Positions 1-5,288 are shown, numbered from the stretch's first letter. The stretch: DNA of 5,288 bases from Rhizobium sp. Q54 (GCA_943324395.2 CALPLL020000131.1:1-5288); one strand, 5' to 3'. Numbers and translations are program-made. Notes: generated from the sequence alone by a model not told the origin.

Positions 1-1054
1 AACGGATATTTTGCCATTCAAATTTTTCAACTTCTATGGTTAAATCTTCTTCTGGAAAATGAACGAGGATTTCATTTTTTGATAGTGATTTTATGAAACC
101 CATTTTGCCATTGAAATATTTTTTCTCAAAGGACGGATCGTTTTTTACAAACATAATTTGAGCACCAACTTTCAATTGTAAATTATGTTCTATCGGATAA
201 ATTTTATCTGGGAAATCGTCGACAATTTCAGGATTAAAAGTCATTAATTTTCCATCTAAATCTTCCAGTGCTTTTGCATTTATAGCGTCGGCTTTGGCAT
301 TGTGCGTGGTGAGAATGATGTATCCTTTATTGTTATTTAAATCGAAATTTGGTTTTACATATTGATTTAAAACAGCAATATCCTGATTTGAAATTTGGTT
401 GTTTCTAAGATTATTCAAAATCGAAATAAACGCATCGTCCGATTGTCTAAATATCTTTGATAATTCAATATATAGTGGCGGGTTTTGCTGGATTACATGC
501 GAGTGAAAAAAGAATTTCCCGTTATAATATTTTCTCAATGTACTCCATTCTTCCTCTCGAATTACGGGTGGCAATTGCAATAAATCCCCTATAAATAGAA
601 CTTGAACACCTCCAAAAGGCACTTTCTTTTTACGAACAGATTGCATCATAAAATCGATCGCGTCTAGTAAATCGGCGCGCAACATACTCACTTCGTCAAT
701 AATCATCAACTCCATATTTCGAATGACCGCTTTTTTTAAACCGCTCATTTTGAAGTGTCTAACTAGTGTGCTTTTGGTTTCAAATTTTATGCTATCCGAA
801 AAATGTGGGGCCGAATTATCAGGAATAAATCCTCCGAAAGGCAGTTGGAACATGGAATGAATCGTAACTCCTCCTGCGTTTAACGCTGCAATTCCTGTTG
901 GCGCAACCACAACGGTATTTTTGTGAGTGGTTTTAATTATCTCTTTTAAAAGAGTGGTTTTACCCGTTCCTGCTTTTCCTGTTAAAAAAACAGACCGGTT
1001 GGTTTGATTGATAAATTTTAAAGTAAATTGGGCGGCTTCGGATATCGTTTGCAT
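1..1054 (-). CDS. Pif1-like superfamily 1 DNA helicase, N-terminal part (C-terminus beyond window)
   Basis: The reading frame opens at ATG 1052-1054 and runs without a stop to the window edge, giving 351 visible residues. They carry the ATPase core of a Pif1/RecD-type SF1B helicase: Walker A GKAGTGKTT (26-34), motif Ia APTGIAALNAGGVTIHSMF (51-69), Walker B IIDEVSM (118-124), GDLLQLPPV (156-164) with the sensing glutamine, and LSKIFRQSD (198-206). The LKVGAQIMFVKND (294-306) and NGKMGFI (315-321) segments fit the 2A/2B region. Such enzymes unwind DNA 5' to 3' using ATP and act on forks, G-quadruplexes or recombination intermediates. From general knowledge, Bacteroidota homologues are often longer, with a C-terminal accessory domain, but that part is not visible here. 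The gene is separated from the ompH-like gene upstream by an intrinsic terminator, so it probably has its own promoter in the AT-rich 1055-1111 stretch; no clear box could be picked. The helicase class is confident; the precise cellular role is not. Confidence 0.9.
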   Translation of the reverse strand, partial: MQTISEAAQFTLKFINQTNRSVFLTGKAGTGKTTLLKEIIKTTHKNTVVVAPTGIAALNAGGVTIHSMFQLPFGGFIPDNSAPHFSDSIKFETKSTLVRHFKMSGLKKAVIRNMELMIIDEVSMLRADLLDAIDFMMQSVRKKKVPFGGVQVLFIGDLLQLPPVIREEEWSTLRKYYNGKFFFHSHVIQQNPPLYIELSKIFRQSDDAFISILNNLRNNQISNQDIAVLNQYVKPNFDLNNNKGYIILTTHNAKADAINAKALEDLDGKLMTFNPEIVDDFPDKIYPIEHNLQLKVGAQIMFVKNDPSFEKKYFNGKMGFIKSLSKNEILVHFPEEDLTIEVEKFEWQNIR

Positions 1055-1111
1055 TGTTGTAAATTAGATGCTGAATGTACAATTTATATTTTAATTATAA
1101 ATTATTATAAA

Positions 1112-1139
1112 TAAAAAATGCCTTCGATTGAAGGCATTT
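1112..1139 (-). terminator. Rho-independent terminator after the OmpH-like gene
   Basis: A perfect 10-bp inverted repeat (1116-1125 pairing with 1130-1139) closes a 4-base loop. On the minus strand the hairpin AAATGCCTTC/GAAGGCATTT is followed by a T-run (TTTTTTAT). It lies about 20 bases after the stop codon of the OmpH-like gene and before the helicase start, so it should end the upstream transcript and insulate the helicase. On the plus strand the hairpin is followed by TAAAAATT, which is a poor terminator, so the direction is clear. Confidence 0.9.
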
Positions 1140-1158
1140 AAAAATTGTGAGATAACTA

Positions 1159-1758
1159 CTATTTCTTTTTTTCTAAAGCTTGAATTTCTTTTTTAGCTTC
1201 TGCTTTAACGTCTGTTTTATCTTCTGATTTAGAAGATTTATACTTGTCGTTTAAAAGCTTAATAATTTCTTTTGTGATGTCGTATTTTTCTTCAGCGTAC
1301 AAAACTGAAGCAGCATCGCCAGTCCCATAAATATAAGAGTATCCCTTTTCTTTACCGTAAGATTTGATGAATTTTTTAACATCACTAACTACAGAATCTA
1401 TTTCTACTCCACTTTCTTGTTGCAATTGTTGTGCAATTGATTGTTGCGCATATTGCAATTGTTGTTCTCTTTTTTGTAATTCAGCCCCTTTTTGTTGTGC
1501 CCAAGCCTGGCCGTTCATTTGTGCATTTTTTTGAAAGCTTGCTGCTTCCGTTTTAAATTTTGCAATTTCAGCTTCAAGCTCTCTTCCCATTTCTTCTGAT
1601 TTGGCTTTGTATTTAGCTTCGATGTCTTTAGCTTCTGTATACTCGATCATTAATTTAGAGGTGTCTACGTAAGCGGTTTTTGTTGTTGCAACTTCAGCAG
1701 TTTTATTACATGAGATAATTGAAAATGCGATTGCGATAATTACTAATGATTTTTTCAT
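1159..1758 (-). CDS. OmpH/Skp family periplasmic chaperone-like lipoprotein
   Basis: This 199-residue protein has an N-terminal signal (MKK, then a hydrophobic run 5-15) ending in a lipobox-like I14-I15-S16-C17, so it is predicted to be lipidated at Cys17 and membrane-anchored on the periplasmic side. The OmpH/Skp fold starts with TAYVDTSKLMIEY (28-40), continues as a long Glu/Lys/Gln-rich helical region (about 41-118, probable coiled-coil tentacle), and returns with VVSDVKKFIKSYGKEKGYSY (123-142), GTGDAASVLYAEEKYDIT (145-162) and a final helix ending LLNDKY. A Lys/Glu/Ala-rich tail (about 174-199) follows. Skp chaperones bind unfolded outer-membrane proteins and carry them to the BAM complex; in E. 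coli Skp is soluble, so the lipid anchor is a difference. The ATG start (1756-1758) directly precedes the signal peptide. The gene stands alone: 230 bases separate it from the methyltransferase and a strong terminator follows. Substrate range is inferred from the family. Confidence 0.87.
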   Translation of the reverse strand: MKKSLVIIAIAFSIISCNKTAEVATTKTAYVDTSKLMIEYTEAKDIEAKYKAKSEEMGRELEAEIAKFKTEAASFQKNAQMNGQAWAQQKGAELQKREQQLQYAQQSIAQQLQQESGVEIDSVVSDVKKFIKSYGKEKGYSYIYGTGDAASVLYAEEKYDITKEIIKLLNDKYKSSKSEDKTDVKAEAKKEIQALEKKK

Positions 1759-1789
1759 CCTTTTTTTAAATTGATTTTTTAATTGTTTG

Positions 1790-1797
1790 TAAAAGTA
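1790..1797 (-). promoter_or_regulatory. Candidate -7 box of the OmpH-like gene
   Basis: On the minus strand TACTTTTA lies about 30 bases before the ATG and resembles the Bacteroidota sigma-ABfr -7 consensus TAnnTTTG, with the final G replaced by A. No convincing TTTG-type -33 box was found at the expected distance. The long AT-rich gap and the gene's isolated position make a promoter here likely, but the exact box is tentative. Confidence 0.3.
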
Positions 1798-1897
1798 TAA
1801 ATTTTAAATTAAATAACTTAAATGTTTAAATATTGCTCAATTTATAAACTATAAGTTTTTGCGATTGTTTTTTGATTTTCAATAATAATAAGCTATA

Positions 1898-1934
1898 AAA
1901 ACCAAGTTTATTTAAGCGCGTTTCCGCTGGTTTT
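1898..1934 (-). terminator. Possible weak terminator after the methyltransferase gene
   Basis: Outer arms AAAACCA and TGGTTTT (1928-1934 and 1898-1904, minus-strand order) can pair over 7 bp. They enclose a small inner hairpin in AGCGGAAACGCGCT, which could form a GCG/CGC stem with a GAAA loop. On the minus strand the outer arm runs into TTTTTATAG. It starts 55 bases after the methyltransferase stop, in the right orientation to end that transcript. The large loop and short T-run make it only a candidate. Confidence 0.35.
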
Positions 1935-1980
1935 AGAAAAACGACAATAAAACTTATATTAAGAGTAAAAAACACCTGTT

Positions 1981-2000
1981 AAATCGCTTTAAATCGCTTT
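1981..2000. repeat. 10-bp perfect tandem duplication across the methyltransferase stop codon
   Basis: The 10-base unit AAATCGCTTT occurs twice head to tail (1981-1990 and 1991-2000). On the minus strand this covers the last codons of the methyltransferase (Lys-Ala-Ile, stop) and the bases just after. Either copy would give the same C-terminus and stop, so the duplication is neutral for the protein. It looks like replication slippage. Confidence 0.8.
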
Positions 2001-2849
2001 TTCATTGTTTTTTAATACATAAATGTGAGAAGAATGCTCAGAACTGCGATTGGCTTTAATATTTGACAATAAACCAATCCAAATTGCTTTTACAAAATTC
2101 ATTTTTCCATTTTTATATTTTTCAGAAAGCAAACTCACATAAAAAGAATCAAACTTCATCGGAAGCACTTTTTCTAATTTGACATTTTCTTTTTCAAAAA
2201 GTAATTTAATCGCTGTTTTGGAAAAATGCCAAAAGTGAATTGGCACATCAAAAGCTGCCCAAAACTTACCATAATATTTTGCGTCGTAGGATTTAAAATT
2301 TGGAACGGCAATAATTATAGTTCCATTTGGTTTAATCAATCTTTTTAATTCTTTGATTTGTAGGTCCAAATTTGGAACGTGTTCTAGAACATGCCACATT
2401 GTGATTACGTCAAAAGAATTACTTTCTAATTCGTTAGTTGAATTCGAAAATTTGATTCCTTTTCCAATAGCAATTCCTTTTGCTTTTTCGCTAGGTTCAA
2501 CTCCGATTGTATTCCAGCCATTTTGTTTTGCGGTTAACAAAAAGTCTCCTGTTCCAGCTCCAATATCTAATAAATTACCTTTTGAAGAACTGCAATTATT
2601 AATCAAATTTAATTTATTTTTTAAAGCAATCCCTTTAACAAAATGATACGCTTTTTCAAAAATTGATCTCTTTGAATCGGTGTGAGAAATATAATCATTG
2701 CTTTCATAATATCTCCCTAAATTTTCAGAGGAAGGTTGCGGGGATGTAATTAACATGTCTAATTCTTGATCGTAATACAATTCGAAAGTTTCCTTAGAAA
2801 CAGAATAATCAGTTACGGTAAGAAAATGTTTTTTATTTGAAATATCCAT
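1989..2849 (-). CDS. Class I SAM-dependent methyltransferase, substrate unknown
   Basis: This 286-residue protein has the Rossmann-type methyltransferase core of the Methyltransf_23-like group. Visible motifs are the SAM loop LLDIGAGTGDFL (93-104), the acidic ribose-binding GVEPS (116-120, Glu118), FDVITMWHVLEHV (146-158), and LIKPNGTIIIAVPN (171-184), followed by a conserved-looking aromatic block DVPIHFWHFS (201-210). The N-terminal 85 residues hold ELDMLITSPQP (29-39) and LGRYYESNDYISH (44-56). This resembles the lead-in of sugar or small-molecule methyltransferases that carry a zinc-binding cysteine cluster there, but no such cysteines are present. No transmembrane segment is evident. The ATG at 2847-2849 gives a natural N-terminus. 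It lies 120 bases downstream of mnmG with a parS-like site in the gap, and shares no overlap with either neighbour. Its place next to RNA-modification genes hints at, but does not show, an RNA or protein substrate; a metabolite or glycan substrate fits equally well. Confidence 0.87.
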   Translation of the reverse strand: MDISNKKHFLTVTDYSVSKETFELYYDQELDMLITSPQPSSENLGRYYESNDYISHTDSKRSIFEKAYHFVKGIALKNKLNLINNCSSSKGNLLDIGAGTGDFLLTAKQNGWNTIGVEPSEKAKGIAIGKGIKFSNSTNELESNSFDVITMWHVLEHVPNLDLQIKELKRLIKPNGTIIIAVPNFKSYDAKYYGKFWAAFDVPIHFWHFSKTAIKLLFEKENVKLEKVLPMKFDSFYVSLLSEKYKNGKMNFVKAIWIGLLSNIKANRSSEHSSHIYVLKNNEKAI

Positions 2850-2914
2850 ATTTTAAACTTGGTATTATAAACTGAAATTCGAAACAACTTAATAATAGCG
2901 GTCTTTAACGAAGT

Positions 2915-2930
2915 AGTTTCACGTGGAACA
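2915..2930. promoter_or_regulatory. parS-like ParB-binding site, 15 of 16 bases
   Basis: On the minus strand this reads TGTTCCACGTGAAACT, matching the chromosomal parS consensus TGTTnCACGTGAAACA except for the last base. It lies between mnmG and the methyltransferase gene, 65 bases before the latter's ATG, so it is probably in the latter's leader or promoter region. Its orientation is opposite to the two exact copies at 4872 and 5035. One mismatch at the outer base may weaken ParB binding but leaves the CACGTG core intact. Confidence 0.75.
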
Positions 2931-2969
2931 TATTAATTTCAAAATGCTAAAATCTAAGATCTAAATTGA

Positions 2970-4841
2970 CTATCGTCCCATATAGATTAACAAAACAGAA
3001 ATGTCACTTGGCGAAACACCACTAATTCTAGATGCTTGTGAAATGGTTACAGGCCGGACTTTTGATAACTTTTGTTTTGCCTCTATCGACATAGACTTGA
3101 TATTATTATAATCGAAATCTTCGGGTATTTTTAAGTCTTCCAAACGCAATAATTTATTCGCGTTGTTTCTTTCCTTTTCAATATAACCTGAATATTTAAC
3201 TTGGATTTCTGCTTGTTCCAAAATCTCCAAATCGATATCATTTGCTTCTATGTAGTCATTAACCTTGTCTAATTTCATCATGTCTTCAAGGTCAATTTGA
3301 GGGCGAGAAAACATTTTAAACATCTTGTCAGACTGATCAATTAAGGCGGTTTCTTTTGCTTCTAAAATAGGATTTGCTTCTGCTGGTGTAATGCTGGTTT
3401 CTTTGAAAAAAGCGACCATTTTCTCAGATTCATTTAACTTGTGTTCCATTCTTCGTAGACGCTTTTCCGAAGCCAAACCAATTTCATGTGAAAGCGGCGT
3501 CAGTCTAAAATCGGCATTATCTTGACGTAAAAGGGTTCTGAATTCCGCTCTAGAAGTAAACATTCTATAAGGCTCTTCTGTACCTTTAGTAATTAAATCG
3601 TCTATTAAAACACCAATATAAGCCTCGTCTCTTTTCAAAATTAAAGGCGCTTTTTCTTGAACTTTTAAAGCAGCATTAATTCCTGCCATTAAACCCTGTG
3701 AAGCGGCTTCTTCATAACCCGTTGTGCCGTTTATTTGTCCTGCAAAATATAACCCTTCAACTAGCTTCGTTTCTAAGGTATGTTTTAATTGTGTAGGCGG
3801 AAAATAATCGTATTCTATAGCATAACCAGGTCTGAAAAACTTAACTTTTTCGAACCCTATAACTGAACTTAAAGCTTTAAATTGGATGTCTTCCGGCAAG
3901 GAAGTAGAAAACCCGTTTACATAAACTTCAACTGTATTCCACCCCTCTGGTTCAACAAATAGTTGATGTCTTTCTTTGTCGGCAAAGCGATTAATTTTAT
4001 CTTCTATTGAAGGACAATAACGCGGGCCAAGGCTTTTAATTCTTCCGTTAAACATTGGGGACCTATCAAACCCTTCTCTTAAAATATCGTGAACATCTAA
4101 AGAAGTATAGGTCATATAGCATGATTTCTGAAGGGTAAGGGGTTTGGTGCTATCTGAATACGAGAATTTATCAGGTTTTAAATCGCCCTTTTCTTCATTC
4201 ATTTTGGAATAATCCAATGACCTTCCGTCTACTCTTGGAGGCGTGCCTGTTTTCATTCTTCCGGATTCAAAACCAGCATTAACCAAATCTTCAGTTACTC
4301 CATAAGAAGCGCTTTCTCCGGCCCTACCTCCTCCGAATTGTTTTTCTCCAATATGTATTAAACCGTTTAGAAAAGTTCCGTTAGTAAGCACTACGGTTTT
4401 CGCTTTTATTTGAATTCCTAATGAGGTTTTGATTCCTTTTATTTGTCCGTTTTCGATAATTAAACCAGCCACCATTTCTTGATAAAAGTCAAGATTTGGG
4501 GTTTGCTCCAACATCAATCTCCATTCTTCTGCGAAACGCATACGGTCGCTTTGAACTCTTGGAGACCACATTGCAGGACCTTTTGACTTATTTAGCATTT
4601 TGAATTGGATCGCGGTTTTATCAGAAACAATTCCTGAATAACCTCCAAGCGCGTCTATTTCTCTTACAATTTGTCCTTTTGCAATTCCTCCCATGGCTGG
4701 ATTACAAGACATTTGGGCAATGTTTTGTAAGCTCATGGTAACCAATAAAGTTTTGGATCCTAAATTCGCGGCAGCGGCAGCGGCTTCTGAACCGGCATGG
4801 CCTGCACCAACAACAATAACATCGTAAGTATCTTGAAACAA
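2970..4841 (-). CDS. mnmG: tRNA uridine-5-carboxymethylaminomethyl(34) synthesis enzyme MnmG (GidA)
   Basis: MnmG is the FAD- and NADH-using subunit of the MnmE-MnmG complex, which installs the carboxymethylaminomethyl or aminomethyl group on C5 of wobble uridine 34 in certain tRNAs, using methylene-tetrahydrofolate. The 623-residue length matches the family (629 in E. coli). Visible features are the FAD dinucleotide-binding loop VVGAGHAGSEAA (10-21), MSCNPAMGGIAKG (44-56) with Cys46, the signature LGPRYCPSIEDKINRF (271-286) with Cys276, the second signature GQINGTTGYEEAASQG (368-383), and the helical C-terminal domain ending RPVTISQASRISGVSPSDI (596-614), which contacts MnmE and tRNA. Cys46 and Cys276 correspond to the two functional cysteines of the E. 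coli enzyme. The start is TTG at 4839-4841: an in-frame stop lies at 4863-4865 with no ATG between, and the next in-frame ATG would delete the FAD loop. A perfect parS site lies 31 bases before the start. Complete and intact. Confidence 0.97.
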   Translation of the reverse strand: MFQDTYDVIVVGAGHAGSEAAAAAANLGSKTLLVTMSLQNIAQMSCNPAMGGIAKGQIVREIDALGGYSGIVSDKTAIQFKMLNKSKGPAMWSPRVQSDRMRFAEEWRLMLEQTPNLDFYQEMVAGLIIENGQIKGIKTSLGIQIKAKTVVLTNGTFLNGLIHIGEKQFGGGRAGESASYGVTEDLVNAGFESGRMKTGTPPRVDGRSLDYSKMNEEKGDLKPDKFSYSDSTKPLTLQKSCYMTYTSLDVHDILREGFDRSPMFNGRIKSLGPRYCPSIEDKINRFADKERHQLFVEPEGWNTVEVYVNGFSTSLPEDIQFKALSSVIGFEKVKFFRPGYAIEYDYFPPTQLKHTLETKLVEGLYFAGQINGTTGYEEAASQGLMAGINAALKVQEKAPLILKRDEAYIGVLIDDLITKGTEEPYRMFTSRAEFRTLLRQDNADFRLTPLSHEIGLASEKRLRRMEHKLNESEKMVAFFKETSITPAEANPILEAKETALIDQSDKMFKMFSRPQIDLEDMMKLDKVNDYIEANDIDLEILEQAEIQVKYSGYIEKERNNANKLLRLEDLKIPEDFDYNNIKSMSIEAKQKLSKVRPVTISQASRISGVSPSDISVLLIYMGR

Positions 4842-4871
4842 TTTCTTTTTATTTAATAATCGTTATAACTA

Positions 4872-4887
4872 TGTTCCACGTGAAACA
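4872..4887. promoter_or_regulatory. parS ParB-binding site, exact consensus, in the mnmG leader
   Basis: The plus strand reads TGTTCCACGTGAAACA, identical to the 16-bp parS consensus known from Bacillus subtilis and conserved across many phyla. ParB loads on such sites, spreads over neighbouring DNA and, with ParA, moves the origin region to daughter cells. The site is intergenic, 31 bases before the TTG start of mnmG and just downstream of a candidate promoter box at 4910-4917, so it would fall in the 5' leader of the mnmG transcript. Confidence 0.9.
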
Positions 4888-4909
4888 TTTTTTTCTGACA
4901 ATTCAAATG

Positions 4910-4917
4910 CAAAAATA
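4910..4917 (-). promoter_or_regulatory. Candidate -7 promoter box of mnmG
   Basis: On the minus strand TATTTTTG is a full match to the Bacteroidota -7 consensus TAnnTTTG. It lies about 70 bases before the mnmG start codon. The upstream -33 element is weak: only a TTC at 4940-4942, with a spacer of about 22 bases, sits where TTTG is expected. Transcription would begin near 4903, putting the perfect parS site in the leader. Confidence 0.4.
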
Positions 4918-4951
4918 CAAAAAATAATTAGCCCCGATTGAAGGGAAAATC

Positions 4952-5007
4952 CTCGAGAATTTTTTCGAGAGATTTGGAATGAAAGCGGGAAAATAAATTC
5001 TCGAGAA
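4952..5007. repeat. CTCGAGAA-type inverted repeats between ybeY and mnmG
   Basis: Two related elements share a TCGAG core. A 5-bp inverted repeat CTCGA/TCGAG (4952-4956 and 4965-4969) has an AT-rich loop, and a perfect 10-bp palindrome TTCTCGAGAA lies at 4998-5007. The string CTCGAGAA occurs in both. They fill the gap between the two exact parS sites. They could be protein-binding sites, weak RNA hairpins after ybeY, or chance; the sequence alone does not decide. Confidence 0.45.
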
Positions 5008-5025
5008 GCCTAAAAATTCGCTTCT
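5004..5025 (-). terminator. Possible weak hairpin just after ybeY
   Basis: On the minus strand AGAAGC (5020-5025) can pair with GCTTCT (5004-5009) across a 10-base AT-rich loop, six bases after the ybeY stop. It is followed by CGAGAATTTATTTT, not a clean T-run, so termination would be inefficient at best. Read-through into mnmG is possible. Confidence 0.22.
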
Positions 5026-5030
5026 GAAAA

Positions 5031-5288
5031 TTATTGTTCCACGTGAAACATTTTCATTTTTTCTTCCTCTTTAGTTCTCATAACAAGCTCGTCGGATTCG
5101 GTTTTATCTTTGTATCCGCAATAATGCAAAATTCCATGGACCAAAACGCGTTGGATTTCTTCTTGGAAAGTAACATTGAAGTCGGATGCGTTCTCTTTTA
5201 CCCTTTCAACAGACACAAAAATATCTCCATTTATCTCATTTCCAACGGAATAGTCGAAACTTATGATGTCCGTGAGCGTGTCGTGATC
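5031..5288 (-). CDS. ybeY: Endoribonuclease YbeY, C-terminal part (N-terminus beyond window)
   Basis: The frame enters from the window edge and ends at TAA 5031-5033, showing 85 residues, probably the last 60% of a protein of about 140. YbeY is a metal-dependent RNase involved in 16S rRNA 3'-end maturation and 70S ribosome quality control. Recognisable blocks (first visible residue = 1) are HDTLTDIISFDY (2-13), equivalent to the family's TDVLSF segment, then NGDIFVSVERVKENA (20-34) and the metal site HGILHYCGYKDK (51-62). The first two metal histidines are present (51, 55). The third, His124 of the E. coli GYDH motif, is replaced here by Asp61, which could still bind metal and may be lineage-typical. 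The last residues MFHVEQ are encoded by a perfect parS site. A GTG at 5214-5216 lies inside the conserved region and is not the true start. The gene lies 189 bases upstream of mnmG on the same strand. Confidence 0.92.
   Translation of the reverse strand, partial: DHDTLTDIISFDYSVGNEINGDIFVSVERVKENASDFNVTFQEEIQRVLVHGILHYCGYKDKTESDELVMRTKEEEKMKMFHVEQ
5035..5050. promoter_or_regulatory. parS ParB-binding site, exact consensus, inside the ybeY 3' end
   Basis: The plus strand reads TGTTCCACGTGAAACA, a 16 of 16 match to the parS consensus. It has the same orientation as the site at 4872 and starts 163 bases from it. It lies wholly in coding sequence: on the minus strand it supplies the codons for the C-terminal residues Phe-His-Val-Glu and parts of the flanking Met and Gln codons. 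The close pairing of two exact copies makes chance very unlikely. Confidence 0.9.

Noticed and set aside
2380..2391. Perfect 12-bp palindrome TGTTCTAGAACA
   Set aside because: It resembles a parS half-site but lacks the CACGTG core and lies in the codons of the conserved HVLEHV motif of the methyltransferase, which explain it.
2353..2646. Plus-strand open frame of 97 codons inside the methyltransferase gene
   Set aside because: It is antisense to a well-supported coding sequence with intact SAM motifs, shows no recognisable domain, and is the kind of shadow frame that AT-rich coding DNA gives.
2940..2969. Possible terminator after mnmG around the AGATCT repeats
   Set aside because: Only short direct repeats and a 6-bp palindrome are present, with no stable stem or T-run.
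4853..4888. Minus-strand mini-ORF of 11 codons (MFHVEHSYNDY) before mnmG
   Set aside because: Its ATG and first codons are simply the parS sequence, as in the ybeY tail. It is out of frame with mnmG, very short, and has nothing to support translation, though an accidental leader peptide cannot be excluded.
5031..5216. A separate 61-residue gene starting at GTG 5214-5216
   Set aside because: The same frame continues upstream to the window edge with YbeY family sequence (TDIISFDY), so the GTG is an internal valine codon of ybeY.
1..5288. Mobile element, CRISPR array, tRNA/rRNA or defence system
   Set aside because: No transposase, terminal repeats, spaced direct repeats or RNA-gene sequence were recognised. 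The genes are housekeeping types, so the window is not an accessory island.

Overview
The window looks like chromosomal DNA from a member of the Bacteroidota, most likely Flavobacteriaceae and plausibly Flavobacterium. The DNA is AT-rich, the genes have no Shine-Dalgarno sequences, possible promoter boxes resemble the Bacteroidota TAnnTTTG type, and the MnmG, YbeY and OmpH-like proteins read as flavobacterial. No mobile element, CRISPR array, tRNA or rRNA is visible. This assignment is from pattern recognition, not a database search.

All five genes lie on the minus strand, so in transcription order they run from high to low coordinates. They are: ybeY (5031 to beyond 5288, N-terminus cut by the window edge), an endoribonuclease for rRNA maturation; mnmG (2970-4841), the FAD subunit of tRNA wobble-uridine modification; a class I SAM-dependent methyltransferase of unknown substrate (1989-2849); an OmpH/Skp-like periplasmic chaperone carrying a lipoprotein signal (1159-1758), closed by a strong intrinsic terminator (1112-1139); and the N-terminal 351 residues of a Pif1-like helicase (1-1054, C-terminus outside the window). 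The largest gap is 230 bases, so no long stretch lacks a gene. The first genes share a loose theme of RNA maturation. The gaps of 120-230 bases suggest several transcripts rather than one tight operon.

The most notable signal is not a gene. Three copies of a 16-bp near-palindrome matching the chromosomal parS centromere (TGTTCCACGTGAAACA) lie within 2.14 kb. Two are exact (4872-4887 and 5035-5050) and one differs at one end base (2915-2930). One exact copy forms the last codons of ybeY, the other sits in the leader of mnmG, and the near-copy sits in the leader of the methyltransferase gene. The window is therefore probably part of the ParB-loading region of the chromosome, possibly near oriC, and here the partition sites are woven into housekeeping genes. 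No parA or parB gene is in the window. Smaller points are a TTG start for mnmG, an aspartate where YbeY normally has its third metal-binding histidine, and a 10-bp tandem duplication across the methyltransferase stop codon.
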